Shown piece by piece: positions 5,406 through 7,702 of a stretch of DNA of 7,702 nt (within the stretch, counting starts at the first letter, position 1; each line of letters opens with the position of its first letter). The stretch spans positions 1 through 7,702 of the forward strand of contig JASFWK010000103.1 of assembly GCA_050049355.1 (NCBI GenBank), written 5' to 3'. The stretch comes from JASFWK01 sp050049355. GTDB lineage: Bacteria; Chloroflexota; Anaerolineae; B4-G1; DUEL01. The notes beneath the pieces are model-generated. The model saw nothing but the letters and a program-made list of their open reading frames with translations. It made no database searches and was not told where the DNA came from. A program made the translations under genes and the position numbers.

Positions 5406-6337
5406 ACTTCTACGTAGGAGTAACGGACAACGACTGGTTCAGATTCCTCGCCCAGCGTCAACCCGACGAGGTCAACTTCTGGCGGCCGGGCGGTGGGAGC
5501 TTCCGGGCGATCCAACCGTGGGAGCCGTTGTTATTCAAGCTGCACAGCCCCTACGATTACATCGTTGGCGGCGGGTTCTTTGTCACCTACTCTCGTCTTC
5601 CTCTGTCTGTGGCGTGGGAAGCCTTCGGGCCGAAGAACGGTGCTCCCAACTTTAGGACCTTCTATGAGCAGATCCGCCAATACCGTGAGCCGAGAGGGAC
5701 AATGCGGCCCGACCCAGATATTGGATGTATCGTTCTTGCCCAGCCCTTCTTCTTTGAGAAGAATAACTGGATTCCGATGCCAGAGGACTGGCATCCGAAC
5801 ATAGTGCAGGGAAAGAGATACGACGCGGAGGAACCCATCGGGGCAGCCGTATGGAATGAGGTTCAGATGCGGCTTGAGGGTCTCACGATTGAACCCGCAA
5901 AGGAACCCGTGCCAGCGGGCGTCAATGAGCGGCCTCGGTATGGGGAAGAGTACACGGTCCGCCGACGCCTGGGTCAGGGTGCTTTTCGGGTAACTGTGAC
6001 CGAAGCCTACGGCCGGCGCTGCGCAATGACTGGCGAGCGCACCTTGCCTGTCCTGCAGGCGTCTCACATCAAGCCTTATTCCGAGTCTGGCCCACACAGG
6101 GTGGATAATGGGTTGTTGCTGCGCGCTGATCTACACATACTCTTCGACCATGGCTATATGACGCTCACCAGGGACTATCGGATGGAGGCCAGTCGGCGAA
6201 TCAAGGAAGAGTTCGAGAACGGAGAAGAGTACTACGAGATGCACGGGAAACGCTTGCAGATGTTGCCGCTCAGTGCAAGAGACAGACCTTCGGCTGAATT
6301 CATCGATTGGCACAACGAGAACGTCTTTGCTCCATAG
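5402..6337 (+). CDS. HNH endonuclease with PUA/EVE-like N-terminal domain (putative restriction nuclease)
   Basis: This 311-residue protein is probably a DNA endonuclease. The C-terminal HNH domain shows CAMTGERTLPVLQASHIKPY (Cys207 to Tyr226), with His222, then VDNGLLL (Asn236) and DLHILFDHGYMTL (His245), in the style of COG3440 predicted restriction endonucleases. Residues 1-150 form a separate domain (FYVGVTDNDWFRFLA, WEPLLFKLHSPYDYIVGGGFF, NIVQGKRYD). The order of 'load in kDa-size module, then LLFKLHSP..YIVGGG' recalls PUA/EVE-like folds that read modified bases; this is my inference. The start at 5402 is chosen because protein-like sequence begins there and it overlaps the upstream TGA. 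The frame is open back to 5135, but that stretch is Arg-rich shadow of the helicase remnant. No key residue is missing, so it may still be functional although its neighbours are broken. Confidence 0.85.
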   Translation: MNFYVGVTDNDWFRFLAQRQPDEVNFWRPGGGSFRAIQPWEPLLFKLHSPYDYIVGGGFFVTYSRLPLSVAWEAFGPKNGAPNFRTFYEQIRQYREPRGTMRPDPDIGCIVLAQPFFFEKNNWIPMPEDWHPNIVQGKRYDAEEPIGAAVWNEVQMRLEGLTIEPAKEPVPAGVNERPRYGEEYTVRRRLGQGAFRVTVTEAYGRRCAMTGERTLPVLQASHIKPYSESGPHRVDNGLLLRADLHILFDHGYMTLTRDYRMEASRRIKEEFENGEEYYEMHGKRLQMLPLSARDRPSAEFIDWHNENVFAP

Positions 6338-6475
6338 CACGCCGTTGAGGAGGGACTCTCCCGCTCCGCGCTGGAGAACAAGATCAAGGAGACGATCTAC
6401 CAAATCGGTGCAGGGATCGTGGGCGGTGGCTCCCGAGCGCCCGCGGCCATCATCCAGGCTATCACAAGTCTGTGA
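6338..6475 (+). pseudogene. C-terminal gene remnant of unknown family, in frame after the HNH stop
   Basis: Directly after the HNH TAG, the same frame stays open for 45 codons to TGA 6473-6475. It reads HAVEEGLSRSALENKIKETI, then YQIGAGIVGGGSRAPAAIIQ and AITSL. The composition and helical pattern look like real protein rather than noise, but there is no start codon with a ribosome site. I do not recognise the family. It may be the tail of another deleted gene of the locus, or a C-terminal extension of the HNH protein cut off by a nonsense change. The 11 bases between the TAG and GAGGAG look like a junction. Confidence 0.35.
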
Positions 6476-6508
6476 CGGGCATCGGGGCTGCCCTTACTCC
6501 GCGGCCAG

Positions 6509-6576
6509 AGCAGTACCAACCGCCCCATCGACCAGATCGTATGCCACGTCTATGATGGAGGAAGATCGCGTTCGCT
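6509..6576 (+). pseudogene. Possible second methyltransferase C-terminal tail, frameshifted
   Basis: The frame from 6509 reads SSTNRPIDQIVCHVYD, close to the IDQLVYxLYGLT stretch near the C-terminus of many Eco57I-type methyltransferases. One frame over, the next codons read MEEDRVR and stop at TGA 6576-6578, where such proteins have TEEEIxIVE. A frameshift near 6556 would join them. The match is short and no other part of the gene remains. The rest of 6476-6626 shows only a 24-codon open stretch (WRKIAFAEEGRRWNV onward) that ends in TGA overlapping the next gene's start. Confidence 0.3.
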
Positions 6577-6626
6577 GAAGAAGGCCGCAGGTGGAATGTG
6601 CCCAGGCGGAGGAGGGACAAAGGCAA

Positions 6627-7702
6627 ATGAACTCAGAAGGTGGGTTCGAGTTCCCTGCCAAGAGTGAAACCAGCCTTGAGGACTACTCCCTATACTGGGG
6701 GACCCTGCACAATCACTCCACTCTCTCCTGGGATGTTGTCCAGGGAACGCCGCAGAAGATCTACAGACTGGCGATGAAAGACGGGCTCCATTTCTGCTCC
6801 ATAACAGAACACGATTCCCCCTTCGGCGTGGCAGAAAGCAGGAGGAGATGGAGAAAGTCGGTCAGTATGGCTAATCAATTCTACAAGCCGGGTGAATTCG
6901 TCACCTTCATAGGATACGAGTGGACGTCCGGACAAGGCCCTCCTTTCTACCAGCTTGTCAGAAACCTTCTCCTGCTCAAGTATCGCCGGGCCTTCGCCCT
7001 TGGAGCCAAGACCTATGGACACAAGAACGTCTACTTCCCCGGTGACGACGTCCCCGAGAGAGCTTTCGCCTGGAACAGCAAGGCCTCGAACACGCCCCCA
7101 AAGCTCTGGAGCAAGATCGCGCCCTACATGGGTATCACCATCACGCACCATCCGCTTGGGGGACCGACCCCCGCCGCCAACTGGGAGTGTTGGGATCCCA
7201 AGTTCGAGCCCCTGGTAGAGATCTTCTCCCAGCACGGCAACTCGGAGAGCGAGGACTGCCGCTACCGCGTATACCATGCCAATCTCAGCGGCACCCACTC
7301 CGTCCGATATGCCCTTGACCAAGGCTACATCCTGGGGTTCGTGGCCGGCACCGACTCCCACCGCTATACAAACAAGGCCAGCGGCGATCTGGCCTTCTGG
7401 CTGCGCATCCTGAAGTCAATCACACGGGCTCAGAGGCTTCCCGGCTATGGACTGACCGGCGTCTATGCCGATTCGCTGACCAGAGAGAGTATCTGGGATG
7501 CGCTTCTGGCTCGCAGAACCTTCGCCACTACCGGGGCGAGAATCATCGTCAGCTTCACAATCAACGGTTCTCTCATGGGAAGGGTTATCGAGCCTGAAGG
7601 ACCACCTCAGATATGGTTCCGCGTGGAAGGGACGGACAGAATAGACAGAGTAGAAGTGATCAAGAACGGCCGACCGGTCTCCTCCTTCAAGCCTGCGAGC
7701 AG
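6627..7702 (+). CDS. PHP-family metallohydrolase, DUF3604/CehA-McbA type (3' end beyond window)
   Basis: Reading from ATG 6627 gives 358 codons with no stop before the edge. It belongs to the PHP (polymerase and histidinol phosphatase) superfamily, whose DUF3604-like members are metal-dependent hydrolases of mostly unknown substrate. Motifs in order: LYWGTLHNHSTLSWD (His28, His30), ITEHD (61-63), FIGYEWTSG (Glu98), TYGHKNVYF (His132), ITITHHP (His174, His175), VEIFSQHG (Glu198) and VAGTDSHR (Asp243, His245). These cover the expected metal ligands. YADSLTRESIWDALLARRTFATTGARIIV and the NGSLMG region match the usual C-terminal part, where a beta-sandwich begins. No signal peptide is seen. GGAGGAGGG lies 10 bases before the ATG, and the ATG overlaps a TGA in the frame before it (ATGA). 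The gene looks intact and is probably unrelated in function to the restriction-like remnants. Confidence 0.85.
   Translation, partial: MNSEGGFEFPAKSETSLEDYSLYWGTLHNHSTLSWDVVQGTPQKIYRLAMKDGLHFCSITEHDSPFGVAESRRRWRKSVSMANQFYKPGEFVTFIGYEWTSGQGPPFYQLVRNLLLLKYRRAFALGAKTYGHKNVYFPGDDVPERAFAWNSKASNTPPKLWSKIAPYMGITITHHPLGGPTPAANWECWDPKFEPLVEIFSQHGNSESEDCRYRVYHANLSGTHSVRYALDQGYILGFVAGTDSHRYTNKASGDLAFWLRILKSITRAQRLPGYGLTGVYADSLTRESIWDALLARRTFATTGARIIVSFTINGSLMGRVIEPEGPPQIWFRVEGTDRIDRVEVIKNGRPVSSFKPAS

Noticed and set aside
5531..6097. 188-codon minus-strand open frame
   Set aside because: It is the shadow of the HNH gene, with no coherent motifs.
6690..7361. 223-codon minus-strand open frame
   Set aside because: It is antisense to the PHP gene, whose plus-strand translation shows a full set of metal-binding motifs.

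Overview
This is a GC-rich bacterial chromosomal window. Several things point to an uncultured Chloroflexota (Anaerolineae-like) genome: an exported amidase with a Ser/Thr/Pro-rich linker, a membrane-anchored M28 peptidase homologue, REP palindromes of the gtcacgct/agcgtgac type with their own transposase, and a DUF3604-type PHP protein. This is an inference from gene style; the window holds no rRNA or marker gene.

Left part (1-3632, all minus strand). A 5' gene fragment (1-480) encodes an Arg-rich helical cytoplasmic segment, one membrane helix and a Pro/Thr/Ser linker, and runs off the left edge. Upstream of it is an N-acetylmuramoyl-L-alanine amidase (559-1341) with its own sigma70-like promoter. 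Then come a tRNA-Ser(CGA) gene (1449-1539) with a strong extended -10 promoter and a perfect 11-bp hairpin at its 3' end, and a 668-residue multi-pass membrane protein with an M28/PA-type outer domain (1626-3632). Several residues expected for M28 catalysis are absent from that domain. This part is envelope-related and looks stable.

Middle part (3633-4968, plus strand). A REP-associated tyrosine transposase (3944-4465) sits between REP-like palindromes with GTAG/CTAC feet. Its stop codon lies inside the GTAG foot of the downstream REP. Between downstream REP copies lies a small broken gene (4508-4825) of the family with KYDPL and AWWAN motifs. It has an ATT where the start should be and two compensating frameshifts. 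A short C-terminal tail resembling Eco57I-type methyltransferases and a 13-bp hairpin follow.

Right part (4969-7702, plus strand). This looks like a decayed restriction or defence locus. It holds the N-terminus of a PLD-type helicase (4969 to about 5270), then a different-frame tail ending in an ATGA overlap with an apparently intact 311-residue HNH endonuclease (5402-6337). The HNH protein has a PUA/EVE-like N-terminal half (my inference). After it come two more gene tails (6338-6475 and 6509-6576). Last is an intact but edge-truncated PHP-family metallohydrolase of the DUF3604/CehA type (6627-7702), which has no obvious link to restriction.

The most interesting themes are the RAYT/REP element with its stop codon in the REP foot, the eroded helicase-methylase-HNH island in which only the nuclease survives, and the M28-like protein that may be a pseudo-peptidase.
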